Part shown: positions 17,615 to 25,832 of the stretch, piece after piece
Layout of the letters: every line of letters begins with the position of its first letter
Position numbering within the stretch: position 1 is the stretch's first letter
NCBI GenBank assembly: GCA_903926075.1
Contig: CAIYHQ010000112.1
Span: forward strand, 1-51,723
Reading direction: 5' to 3'
DNA from: an uncultured Methanomicrobiales archaeon
GTDB taxonomy: Archaea; Halobacteriota; Methanomicrobia; Methanomicrobiales; Methanospirillaceae
Length of the DNA stretch: 51,723 bases
Program-made: the position numbers and the translations under genes
Notes under the pieces: model-generated
What the model saw: only the letters and a program-made list of their open reading frames with translations
The model's database searches: none
What the model was told of the DNA's origin: nothing

Positions 17615-19081
17615 ATGTTTCTTGATAAACTTGATGTTCCACTCACCTTTACATTTGACGATGTCCTGCTGACACCAGATGAATCATATCTTGAACCGGA
17701 CGAAGCCGATACCAGGACCTGGTTTTCGAAGAATATTCCCCTGAATATACCGCTAGTAAGCGCTGCAATGGATACTGTGACAGAAAGCCAGATGGCGATT
17801 TCACTTGCGAGAGAAGGGGGTATCGGGGTCCTTCATAGAAATATGCCAGTTCTAGAACAGGTACATGAGATTGGGATAGTAAAACAAAAAGAGGAACTTA
17901 TCGAACGTGAGGTTCTATCTGTAGGTTCTGAAGCTACAATATCTGAAGTTGAAAGATTGATGAGCAATGCCCAGATTGGAGGCGTTCCTGTCATTGAAGC
18001 GGGTAAGATAATAGGCATCGTCAGCAGGCGCGATTTACGTGCTATTAACAAAGGTAGAGGTGCAGAAAAAGTCTCAAACATAATGACAAAGGACCTGATT
18101 TCAGTAGATGAGACAATTACATCTGAACGTGCGCTTGAGATAATGTACACGAACAAGGTTGAACGCCTTCCGGTTATCTCAACTGACAGGGAATTGCTTG
18201 GAATAATCACAATGCAGGATATTTTAGAAAAGCGTTCGTATCCAAATGCCACCCGGGACAGTTCAGGAAAACTGCGGGTAGCAGCAGCTGTCGGACCTTT
18301 TGACTTTCAACGTGCGATGCTCCTTGATGAAGCAGGAGTTGATGCACTTGTTGTTGATTGTGCCCATGGTCACAACATGAAAGTTGTTGAAGCAGTAAAA
18401 AATATTAAAGAGAGTTCAAGAGCAGACGTTGTTGCAGGAAATATCGCGACAAAGAAAGCAGCCTATGAACTTGTCTCTATTGTCGATGGTGTTAAGGTAG
18501 GTATAGGTCCTGGGTCTATCTGCACTACAAGAATTGTAGCGGGTGTTGGAGTCCCACAGATTACTGCAATTGCATCGGTGGCAGATGTTACAAAGGACTC
18601 AAGTGTTCCGCTTATTGCAGATGGTGGTATCAGGTTCAGTGGTGATGTTGCAAAAGCTATTGCAGCTGGTGCGGATTCAGTTATGATTGGAAACCTGTTT
18701 GCGGGTTGTGATGAATCTCCTGGACGAATTACAACAATAAAGGGAAGAAAATATAAACAATACAGAGGAATGGGTTCACTTGGGGTTATGAGTTCGGGGG
18801 TTTCCAGTGATCGATATTTTCAGAAAAAGGAGATTGGAAAGACCAAATTTGTTCCGGAAGGAGTAGAGGGTGTTACACCATATGCAGGAAAAGCCGGAGA
18901 TGTGATATACCAGCTCATAGGGGGATTGAAGTCTGCAATGGGATATACCGGTTCCGAAACAATTGAAATAATGCATATAAAAGCATCATTTGTAAGGATA
19001 ACAGCAGCAGGATCAATTGAAAGTCATCCTCATAATATAATGATAACAGATGAAGCACCAAATTACCGCCTTGCTGGATAA
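17615..19081 (+). CDS. guaB: Inosine-5'-monophosphate dehydrogenase
   Basis: NAD-dependent conversion of IMP to XMP, the branch point to GMP. The 488-residue protein has the N-terminal TFDDVLLTP motif, a pair of CBS domains (about 96-208), the catalytic cysteine loop [10 protein letters not shown] (Cys about 302), the [13 protein letters not shown] substrate loop and the [10 protein letters not shown] flap. All expected active-site segments are present. A GGTGAG ribosome binding site precedes ATG 17615, and the start lies four bases after mfnB, so co-transcription is likely. guaAb at 35186-36103 supplies part of the next step (XMP to GMP). Confidence 0.97.
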   Translation: MFLDKLDVPLTFTFDDVLLTPDESYLEPDEADTRTWFSKNIPLNIPLVSAAMDTVTESQMAISLAREGGIGVLHRNMPVLEQVHEIGIVKQKEELIEREVLSVGSEATISEVERLMSNAQIGGVPVIEAGKIIGIVSRRDLRAINKGRGAEKVSNIMTKDLISVDETITSERALEIMYTNKVERLPVISTDRELLGIITMQDILEKRSYPNATRDSSGKLRVAAAVGPFDFQRAMLLDEAGVDALVVDCAHGHNMKVVEAVKNIKESSRADVVAGNIATKKAAYELVSIVDGVKVGIGPGSICTTRIVAGVGVPQITAIASVADVTKDSSVPLIADGGIRFSGDVAKAIAAGADSVMIGNLFAGCDESPGRITTIKGRKYKQYRGMGSLGVMSSGVSSDRYFQKKEIGKTKFVPEGVEGVTPYAGKAGDVIYQLIGGLKSAMGYTGSETIEIMHIKASFVRITAAGSIESHPHNIMITDEAPNYRLAG

Positions 19082-19086
19082 ATTAA

Positions 19087-20298
19087 ATGGACGAAATAAA
19101 TCAAGTTAAGTACAGGGATGTAATAGTCACTCTATTTCATGAACTCTCTCCTGAAGAGAGAGAAATTATTAAAATTATTAATAAAAAATGGCGCAGACCG
19201 TCTTTATACATTACAAGTTCATCTGAAAACCTTATTTTAAAATTGCGTTCAATTGACTTTGAATATTTCAAAAAAAAAATTATTGAAGAATCACTAAAAC
19301 ATAGTCTTTCAATTGAAATAAAAGATAATTTAACTGATAATCCATTTTTACGATTAATCCACGAAGTTGAAATAATAGGGAGTTATGGAATAAAGTCGGG
19401 TAAGAGAATATATGTTGGATATGCAGACGAAAGGAAAGTAAAATCGCGTGTAGAAAAAGAGAAATCAAGAGGATCATTTTATTATACGAATGAAAACTTA
19501 TTCAACGTTGAAAATACTGAATTTCCGCCTAAATGTGAGAATAAAATAATTTGTGGCGATAGTGAAGAAGTCCTTAAAAAACTGCCTGAAAACTGTATTG
19601 ACCTTATTGTGACTTCGCCTCCATATAATTTTGGCCTTGATTATGCAGATTCAAAGGATGAACACTATTGGGTGTTTTATTTTGAAAAACTCTTCAATGT
19701 TTTTTCTGAATGTATCAGGATTTTAAAATTCGGAGGGAGGATTGCGGTAAATGTTCAACCTCTTTTTTCTGATTATATACCCAGTCATCATATCATTTCA
19801 AATTTTTTCATGGAGAAGAAGATGATATGGAAAGGAGAGATACTCTGGGAAAAAAACAATTACAATTGTAAATACACAGCCTGGGGGAGCTGGAAAAGCC
19901 CGAGTAATCCATATTTAAAGTATACCTGGGAATTTGTCGAGATATTCTGTAAAGGAACATTAAAAAAGGCAGGTGATAAAACCCTTGCCGATATAAGTCC
20001 TGATGAATTCAAACAATGGGTTGTTGCAAAATGGAGTATCGGACCTGAACGCCGGATGAAAGAGTTTTCTCACCCTGCTATGTTCCCCGAAGAGCTGGTG
20101 ACCCGTGTAATGAAACTGTTCAGCTTTAAGGGTGATATCATTCTGGACCCTTTTAATGGAGTAGGAACCAGTTGCGTCGTTGCTAAACAGCTTGGAAGGC
20201 GATACCTTGGAATTGATATTTCGCAGGAATATTGTAATAAATCTATTGAACGTTTAAATGAAACTGACCGCCAGGAAAGTCTTCAATCTTATGAGTAA
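19087..20298 (+). CDS. DNA (N4-cytosine or N6-adenine) methyltransferase, beta class
   Basis: Site-specific DNA methyltransferase of 403 residues. The catalytic motif IV TSPPYNF (about 176-182) precedes the SAM-binding motif I DPFNGVGTSC (about 354-363), the order of beta-class enzymes; SPPY is typical of N4-cytosine methyltransferases but also occurs in adenine-specific ones. The target-recognition region lies between them. The first 140 residues form an unrecognised charged domain (SPEEREIIKIINKKWRRP) not usual for the class. No restriction endonuclease is adjacent, so it may be an orphan epigenetic or protective enzyme. It follows guaB with a five-base gap, possibly a read-through unit, and its codons are more A/T-rich than guaB. 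Confidence 0.88.
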   Translation: MDEINQVKYRDVIVTLFHELSPEEREIIKIINKKWRRPSLYITSSSENLILKLRSIDFEYFKKKIIEESLKHSLSIEIKDNLTDNPFLRLIHEVEIIGSYGIKSGKRIYVGYADERKVKSRVEKEKSRGSFYYTNENLFNVENTEFPPKCENKIICGDSEEVLKKLPENCIDLIVTSPPYNFGLDYADSKDEHYWVFYFEKLFNVFSECIRILKFGGRIAVNVQPLFSDYIPSHHIISNFFMEKKMIWKGEILWEKNNYNCKYTAWGSWKSPSNPYLKYTWEFVEIFCKGTLKKAGDKTLADISPDEFKQWVVAKWSIGPERRMKEFSHPAMFPEELVTRVMKLFSFKGDIILDPFNGVGTSCVVAKQLGRRYLGIDISQEYCNKSIERLNETDRQESLQSYE

Positions 20299-20352
20299 GT
20301 AATGTGAAAACATATGCAGCCAGTATTACCTAAAACTTTTTCTTCTTACAAA

Positions 20353-20366
20353 CTAACCTCAAGTTA
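20353..20366 (+). promoter_or_regulatory. HSR1-type heat-shock operator (CTAAC-N5-GTTA) at the regulator gene
   Basis: CTAAC (20353-20357), spacer CTCAA, GTTA (20363-20366), ending two bases before the ATG of the HSR1-like regulator. A weak TATA-like CCTAAAAC lies at about 20329-20336, so the element covers the predicted start of a leaderless transcript. The same palindrome occurs at hsp20 (5514-5527); the arrangement suggests autoregulation. Confidence 0.72.
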
Positions 20367-20368
20367 AT

Positions 20369-20983
20369 ATGCTCGATCAAACCGAGGTCGCAAGAGTTCT
20401 CGACCTGCTCGGTAATAGAAATCGCAGAAGAATTATTGAGTTACTTAGAGAAAAGCCCTGTTTTGTTACAGAGATATCTGATCGTCTGATGATAAGTCCA
20501 AAAGCGGTTATCGAGCACCTTCAGATTCTTGAGCGGGAGGATATATTATCCTGTCAAACTGATTCCCGCAGAAGGAAATACTATTTTCTTCTCAACGATA
20601 TAAAAATTTCAATAAGTATTATAGAAAGTGAAAAAAAAGAACCTGAAACTGATATCAGCAATGAGCTGTCTTTTAATTTATTGCTTAAAAATTTAAAAAG
20701 ACTTACAAAACGAAGGGAAGATGTTGCAATCATGCTTCAGGCAATTGATGAATCACTTGAAGATATAATACGTGAACTTCACAAATCAGGAAAAGAATTC
20801 GAACTATTTGAAAGTGAAACAGATATTATTATTGCACTTGCCCATTTTCCATTAACTTTCAATGAACTTGTGCAAATACTTCACAATAACAATATCAATC
20901 TTCACGAAAACCTGAAACGACTTAAAAGTAAGAATTATATTCATGAAGATAAGGGACGTTATTACCTGGGGAGCTCAATTTAG
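20369..20983 (+). CDS. ArsR-type winged-helix regulator, HSR1-like heat-shock repressor
   Basis: A 204-residue DNA-binding regulator. The N-terminal winged helix (about 5-75) has the ArsR-type recognition segment VTEISDRLMISPKAVIEHL and the wing SCQTDSRRRKYYFLL. The middle is helical and may dimerise; a second helix-turn-helix-like segment (about 150-200, LTFNELVQILHNNNINLHENL) lies at the C-terminus. In Archaeoglobus fulgidus, HSR1 is the first gene of an operon that includes a small heat-shock gene and binds CTAAC-N5-GTTAG. Here the operator sits on the start codon and an Hsp20-like gene follows directly, so I infer an HSR1 counterpart. Ligand or heat sensing is not visible. Confidence 0.78.
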   Translation: MLDQTEVARVLDLLGNRNRRRIIELLREKPCFVTEISDRLMISPKAVIEHLQILEREDILSCQTDSRRRKYYFLLNDIKISISIIESEKKEPETDISNELSFNLLLKNLKRLTKRREDVAIMLQAIDESLEDIIRELHKSGKEFELFESETDIIIALAHFPLTFNELVQILHNNNINLHENLKRLKSKNYIHEDKGRYYLGSSI

Positions 20984-21244
20984 ATGAATTCTGTTGAAGG
21001 GGGGCAATGTCCATTTATTCCATATGAAATTGTTGAATCAAGTCATAATATTTATATTACTGCATTATTACCCACAGATAATGAATACCTGCCTTATGTT
21101 GATATTCGTAAAGACTCGGTAAAAATCTGCATTGAACCTTATGAGATAATTATTAAGCTCCCACATGAGGTAGATCTAATTCATTCATTTTATGAAATCA
21201 GACATAGAACATTAGACATCGTTATGATGAAATCTCAAAAATAA
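20984..21244 (+). CDS. Divergent Hsp20/alpha-crystallin-like protein
   Basis: An 86-residue protein whose ATG immediately follows the regulator's stop. Its pattern matches a shortened alpha-crystallin domain: HNIYITALLPTDNEYLPYVDI at the start, SVKICIEPYEIIIKLPHEVD and YEIRHRTLDIVMMK at the end, corresponding to the ADLPG-type strand, the LP..VD loop and the terminal NGVLEVxLxK strand. The usual Arg/Glu-rich loop and the I-x-I tail are missing. It may act as a small partner of the regulator, or as a reduced holdase chaperone. Function beyond the fold is inference. Confidence 0.68.
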   Translation: MNSVEGGQCPFIPYEIVESSHNIYITALLPTDNEYLPYVDIRKDSVKICIEPYEIIIKLPHEVDLIHSFYEIRHRTLDIVMMKSQK

Positions 21245-21266
21245 ATTGATATTCAGTTTTTCCGAA

Positions 21267-23465
21267 TTAGGTAATCGTTTTTACACTCCCCCTTGCATCA
21301 TATTTTAACCAGCCGGTAGAAAGTTTTTCACCGTCATATTCTTTAAATTGTCGTAAAGATACCGTCATGTCTCGGGTATATGCAAAGTAGCCGATTTGTG
21401 TGCTCCTGCAGAGTTTCATTGCCATATCCATAAGACCCCTTGGGTCTGGCCGTGCCTCTCCAAGCCAGATGTGAAAAATGTTACCGCCGTCTACTATCGG
21501 GAAAAAGACATGTTCAAGCCTCATTCGTTCTGCCAGAGTTATCTTTGCGCCTGGTGTCACATGTGTTCCATTTGTATAGTAAATTGGAAGGTCTCTTACT
21601 AAACCGATTTTCTCAAGGCCCATTTCGAGATCGCCTTTTATAACCTGCATTGCACATGATTTGTATTCTTTGTTAAGAAGATCAGCAACCGCAAACCTCT
21701 GACCTGTTGTTTCTGCGGGAGTCCTTGCAAGAGCAATTGTCATATCATGCATTTCAGAAAGTTCTCGCGAATATTGCTCAAGTTCGGTCATAACTCTGAC
21801 TGCAAGCCTGAAAGCGTCCTCTGATTCATGAATCTGGGAACCTGTAAAATACTGGACCATCTCATTTACTCCGACAACACCGATAGTATACACAAGCCCC
21901 TCGAGATCAACAGCAATTGCACCACGCTCTCCAGTAACCGGATCTTTTGGGCGCTGCATTGCAAAAGGCATTCTCCCTTTTGCACGAATAAGGTCCATCC
22001 AGCGTCTTTTTATCTTAAAAACTTCTATTGCAACATCCATTAAAGATTTTAGTTCTGCAATAAGAATTTTCAAATCACCTTTTGCACGATATGCAGTCCT
22101 CGGGAAGTTTAATGAAACAACCTGCCACGAACCCATACTGAAGTGTTTACCCTCTTCAAAGAAGAGTTTTCTATCAAAATCTGAGTCTTCTTCAGCAACT
22201 GCTGAAAATTGATATGCACAGCACTGATAGCAGGAGATCCCTTTTCCGGCACCCCGATAATCAGGTATCTGGTTGTCGTAATATGGAGTCCCGAATTTTG
22301 AAGCAAGTTCAAAAGTCAAAAGATACAATTCCTGATATGAAGGGAGTTCTGGGTGTTCTTCATTAAAGATCTTATCCTCTTCCAAAAATTCAGGTTCAAT
22401 GCTTATTTCGGGTTTTGGGAACGAGAATGGTTTCCCCCAGTAATCCCCTTCCAACATAACGTCCATTAATGCTTTGAAGAGAAGCCTGACTTCTCTCTCA
22501 AACTCGCGGTAAGTCCTTCTAGGAGAATCTTTTCCATCCCATATTTTACCTTTATAAACGCAGGGCTTATCTTTCCATAAGGTAGGGACCCCAGGACTTA
22601 ACTGAACTGAACTAAAGACCAGTTGTCCTCCACGCGCCACCATCATCTGTGTCATTTCGTACACAAACATCTGCATGTGCTGTCGGATCTCTTCATAAGG
22701 CATCCCTTCAAAGTATGGGGCTATAAAAGTAAGAAAATTATAATATCCCTGACCGCCGGCAAAGTTTGTCTGGGCACTTCCAAGAGCCTTAACTGCATGG
22801 AGAATTGCAACTTCAGGGCGTTTTGCAGGACCTGCAACTGATGCTTTGGTCCCATTCCCGTCTGGCATCAGACCATAATAGAAGAAATATCTGAGATCCC
22901 AGTCCTGACAGAATGGTCTCGTCCCAAAATATTCAAGATCATGGATATGTATATCGCCGAAAAGATGGCGGTCTGCAAGGTCCGGAGGCATCTGGAGAAG
23001 ATACTGCTCTTTACTTATCTTATCTGCCTTTTTTTTATGTGAAGTCTCAGCATTTTCCTGAAGGTTTGCATTGTCTTTCTCTTCAAACCCTTTCCCGACA
23101 TCTATCTGATGCGCATCAAAAACCGGAGTTCCTACCCGCGTTGATACATTCCTATACTGTACCATCCCCTGTTCAAGTAGCGTAATATTCATTATCTCCC
23201 TAATGAGCGGGCCTGACAACGAAGTTAGCCCAAGCCCTTTTATCCTTTGCTCGACGCGTCTTGAAATGTCCCGCGCTTCTTCGATGGTTGCACCATGGTA
23301 TCCATAGAATGTCTCAACAAGGGTTGTTTCTTTTAATATCTGGGCGACAATTCGCTCCCGGTCCCATTCAAGGATATGCCCGTCTGATGTCCGGACTGGT
23401 GGCATTAATGATAGAAAGACTCCATTGAGTGTAGACTGCCGGGTTTGGTTTGTCACTGGTATCAA
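21267..23465 (-). CDS. nrdD: Class III anaerobic ribonucleotide reductase NrdD, apparently lacking the glycyl-radical tail
   Basis: Reduces ribonucleotides to deoxyribonucleotides in anaerobes. The 732-residue protein has an ATP-cone (about 22-110), the 10-stranded barrel with SCYQCCAYQF (about 409-418, thiol site) and segments GDIHIHDLEYF and GVNEMVQ. The conserved block IGYFAYTRDMTV is normally followed by a Cys4 zinc site (CxxC...CxxC) and a terminal RVxGY glycyl-radical loop. Here it continues SLRQFKEYDGEKLSTGW to ARGSVKTIT and stops, without any of these cysteines or motif; the adjacent reading frames do not restore them. Start: TTG 23465 overlaps nrdH's stop; GTG 23456 and an ATG near 23405 are alternatives. 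No activase gene (nrdG) is nearby. Confidence 0.88.
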   Translation of the reverse strand: MIPVTNQTRQSTLNGVFLSLMPPVRTSDGHILEWDRERIVAQILKETTLVETFYGYHGATIEEARDISRRVEQRIKGLGLTSLSGPLIREIMNITLLEQGMVQYRNVSTRVGTPVFDAHQIDVGKGFEEKDNANLQENAETSHKKKADKISKEQYLLQMPPDLADRHLFGDIHIHDLEYFGTRPFCQDWDLRYFFYYGLMPDGNGTKASVAGPAKRPEVAILHAVKALGSAQTNFAGGQGYYNFLTFIAPYFEGMPYEEIRQHMQMFVYEMTQMMVARGGQLVFSSVQLSPGVPTLWKDKPCVYKGKIWDGKDSPRRTYREFEREVRLLFKALMDVMLEGDYWGKPFSFPKPEISIEPEFLEEDKIFNEEHPELPSYQELYLLTFELASKFGTPYYDNQIPDYRGAGKGISCYQCCAYQFSAVAEEDSDFDRKLFFEEGKHFSMGSWQVVSLNFPRTAYRAKGDLKILIAELKSLMDVAIEVFKIKRRWMDLIRAKGRMPFAMQRPKDPVTGERGAIAVDLEGLVYTIGVVGVNEMVQYFTGSQIHESEDAFRLAVRVMTELEQYSRELSEMHDMTIALARTPAETTGQRFAVADLLNKEYKSCAMQVIKGDLEMGLEKIGLVRDLPIYYTNGTHVTPGAKITLAERMRLEHVFFPIVDGGNIFHIWLGEARPDPRGLMDMAMKLCRSTQIGYFAYTRDMTVSLRQFKEYDGEKLSTGWLKYDARGSVKTIT

Positions 23466-23725
23466 CCTTTGAAGGTTTTTATTATCTCTTCCTTAACCAT
23501 TCCATTAAAAAAGAGATCTTTGGATGTGTAAAATTTTGTTCCAGACTGAAGAACCGGGGCCTCACGAACAAAAATTCCATTCATACGCAGTTCGGTGATA
23601 TTTTCAATGGATGCCATATCATATTCGTGATAGGATATATTGTTCCGGTTCAGTTCCTCCTTTAAAATTTCGCAATTTGGACAATTTTCAAGGGTATATA
23701 CAATACACGAATCATTCTCTTCCAT
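23462..23725 (-). CDS. nrdH: NrdH-like glutaredoxin
   Basis: An 87-residue thioredoxin-fold redoxin with the active-site CPNC (residues 15-18, in TLENCPNCEILKEEL), a cis-proline segment (EAPVLQ) and a C-terminal helix. NrdH-type proteins deliver electrons to ribonucleotide reductases; a related redoxin with a ferredoxin disulfide reductase was shown to serve the class III enzyme of Methanosarcina barkeri. Its stop overlaps the TTG start of nrdD (TTGA), so the genes are translationally coupled. A purine-rich GGGGGA ribosome binding site precedes the ATG at 23725; a TATA-like ACATATACATT (reverse strand) lies upstream. Confidence 0.87.
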   Translation of the reverse strand: MEENDSCIVYTLENCPNCEILKEELNRNNISYHEYDMASIENITELRMNGIFVREAPVLQSGTKFYTSKDLFFNGMVKEEIIKTFKG

Positions 23726-23840
23726 AGAAATCCCCCAGGTCTCCCTCTAATGTATATGTAGGGCAAAATTGTTATTGAGCATTTCGTTTCATGTTGTTTT
23801 TTGAACTTTTGAGTGAATAGTACTAATAAGGAGAATTAAG

Positions 23841-24383
23841 ATGGAAAGATTATTTGTGGCAATAGATCTCCCTCATGATATTAAGCAGTTAATAAAAAAG
23901 GATCAGGAGATAATTTCAAGTTTAAAGGCCCGTTTAAATTTGGTTGAATCGTCCATAATTCACATTACATTGAAATTTATCGGAGAGGTAAGCCCAAAAA
24001 AAGTTGATGAGATTGTGAGGGTGCTCTCATTTATTTCATATCATACATTTTCTATACAGGTTAAAGGGATTGAGCCGAATCATCCTAAAAAACCGAGGGT
24101 AATCTGGTGTTCAATTGATGATGAATTTGAATGTGAAAAACTTCATGCACTAATAGAAAGTGCTCTTTTGCCACTTGGAATTCTCCCGGATGAGCGCCGT
24201 TTTAAGCCTCACGCTACAGTATGCAGAGTGAAAGAGGCAGACACAGAATTATTAAAGGCATTAATTCCATTAAAAGAAAAAATTTATGGTAAAGTGAAAG
24301 TTCAGGGATTTACATTAAAAAAAAGTACTCTCACGTCTGATGGACCGATATACCAGGATATTCTGGGGGTAAACTGGAATTGA
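23841..24383 (+). CDS. thpR: RNA 2',3'-cyclic phosphodiesterase (2H superfamily)
   Basis: A 180-residue 2H-family protein with both HxTx motifs: HITLKF (about 41-46) and HATVCRV (about 126-132). The family (ThpR/LigT) hydrolyses 2',3'-cyclic phosphates, and also has 2'-5' RNA ligase activity in vitro. It probably works in tRNA or other RNA repair. A good AAGGAGA ribosome binding site precedes ATG 23841. Its stop overlaps the TTG start of the CCA-adding enzyme (TTGA), an arrangement common in archaea and consistent with tRNA 3'-end maturation. Confidence 0.93.
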   Translation: MERLFVAIDLPHDIKQLIKKDQEIISSLKARLNLVESSIIHITLKFIGEVSPKKVDEIVRVLSFISYHTFSIQVKGIEPNHPKKPRVIWCSIDDEFECEKLHALIESALLPLGILPDERRFKPHATVCRVKEADTELLKALIPLKEKIYGKVKVQGFTLKKSTLTSDGPIYQDILGVNWN

Positions 24384-25762
24384 GAACAGATCTTGAGATT
24401 GAAGTATTAGAGAGTATAAGACCGGGTCCGGTGGAAGCGAGAAGACTACAGGATATTTCAGACCTCCTTATTGCAAAAATTAATGATAGCGGCATAGCTC
24501 TAGGTCTTCTTGTTGGATCATTTTCAAGAGGAACCTGGATACGCGGGCAACATGACCTTGATATCTTTCTTCTTTTTCCACCTGATACAAATAGAGAAGA
24601 TTTGGAAGAGAAAGGGTTAAAACTTGCCCGTTACGTTATTGCAGATTTTACAGACGAATATTATGAAAAATATGCCGAACATCCTTACCTTCATGCGAGA
24701 ATTGGTGATATTAAGATAGACCTGGTCCCATGTTATAACCTCAAGCCCGGTAGTCCTTTAATAAGTGCTGTTGACCGTACTCCATTTCATACTAAATATG
24801 TAAAAGAGAGAGTGGATTCACTAACTGATGACATTTTACTTTTAAAGCAGATGATGAAGGTAATAGGGACCTATGGTTCGGATCAACTGACCGGAGGTTT
24901 TTCAGGATATCTTTGTGAAATTCTTGTAATCTATTATAATGAATTTCATTCTCTGTTGGAAGCTGCGTCTCATTGGAAATATGGGACTCTTGTTGATAAA
25001 GAAAAACACAAAAGTAAGTCATTCTCAGACCCGCTTATCGTCATCGACCCAGTTGACCCTAAACGGAATGTTGCGTCAGCAGTGACTATAGAGAAAATGT
25101 CTGAGTTTATCGAGGCCGCGAGAGCCTACCTCGTAATGCCTTCAAGAAATTTTTTTATTAAATTTCCAAATCCAAAATTCTCTTGTTCAGAACTCAAATT
25201 GATTTTAAATGAGCGGGGAACAGAACTTTACATAATACGGATAAAAAGACCAGCTCTCATTGACGAAATAATAGGCCCCCAGATGAAGAGAAGTACAAAT
25301 GCAATTACTGTACTTCTCCAGGAGCACGAATTTGTTGTTAACCGATCTGCATTTGCAATGAATAATGATGAATGCATCTTTATATTTGAGATGATGATTG
25401 ATAATTTACCAGCTGTCAGACGTCACAGTGGCCCTTCAATTTTCATTGAAAAAAATTCTCTCGAATTTTTTAGGAAATATAGAAAAGAGAGAGAAAACGT
25501 ATTCTCTGGTCCCTTTATCGATGGTGAAAATTATATTGTTGAAGTTAAAAGAAAGTTCTGTACCGTTTCCGAACTTATTCATTCGGAAAAATTCCTCCAA
25601 ATACGACATGGAAAACAGATACGAAATGCGATTAGTGAAGGATTTAGTCTAACATCAAGTGCAAAATCATTTATTCCTGAATTCTCTGACGAGCTTTATT
25701 CTTTTTTCCACCGTTCTTCCCCTCTCCTGAAAATTGAACAAGAGGATAAAGAAAAAAAATAA
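24380..25762 (+). CDS. cca: Archaeal CCA tRNA nucleotidyltransferase
   Basis: Adds CCA to tRNA 3' ends without a template. The 460-residue class I (archaeal) enzyme has the nucleotidyltransferase motif GSFSRGTWIRGQHDLDIFLLF (with the two catalytic aspartates, about 57-77), and an Asp in KIDLVPCYN, followed by the archaeal central region (LKQMMKVIGTYG, GGFSGYLCEIL) and a C-terminal tail domain. Its TTG start overlaps the thpR stop, so translation is coupled. Full family length is present. Confidence 0.95.
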   Translation: MRTDLEIEVLESIRPGPVEARRLQDISDLLIAKINDSGIALGLLVGSFSRGTWIRGQHDLDIFLLFPPDTNREDLEEKGLKLARYVIADFTDEYYEKYAEHPYLHARIGDIKIDLVPCYNLKPGSPLISAVDRTPFHTKYVKERVDSLTDDILLLKQMMKVIGTYGSDQLTGGFSGYLCEILVIYYNEFHSLLEAASHWKYGTLVDKEKHKSKSFSDPLIVIDPVDPKRNVASAVTIEKMSEFIEAARAYLVMPSRNFFIKFPNPKFSCSELKLILNERGTELYIIRIKRPALIDEIIGPQMKRSTNAITVLLQEHEFVVNRSAFAMNNDECIFIFEMMIDNLPAVRRHSGPSIFIEKNSLEFFRKYRKERENVFSGPFIDGENYIVEVKRKFCTVSELIHSEKFLQIRHGKQIRNAISEGFSLTSSAKSFIPEFSDELYSFFHRSSPLLKIEQEDKEKK

Positions 25763-25832
25763 CCTATGGATATTCTGAAACCTAATAAAGGGGGAGATGT
25801 GTACTCATAGTAAGTTTCATGCAGGATAAAAA

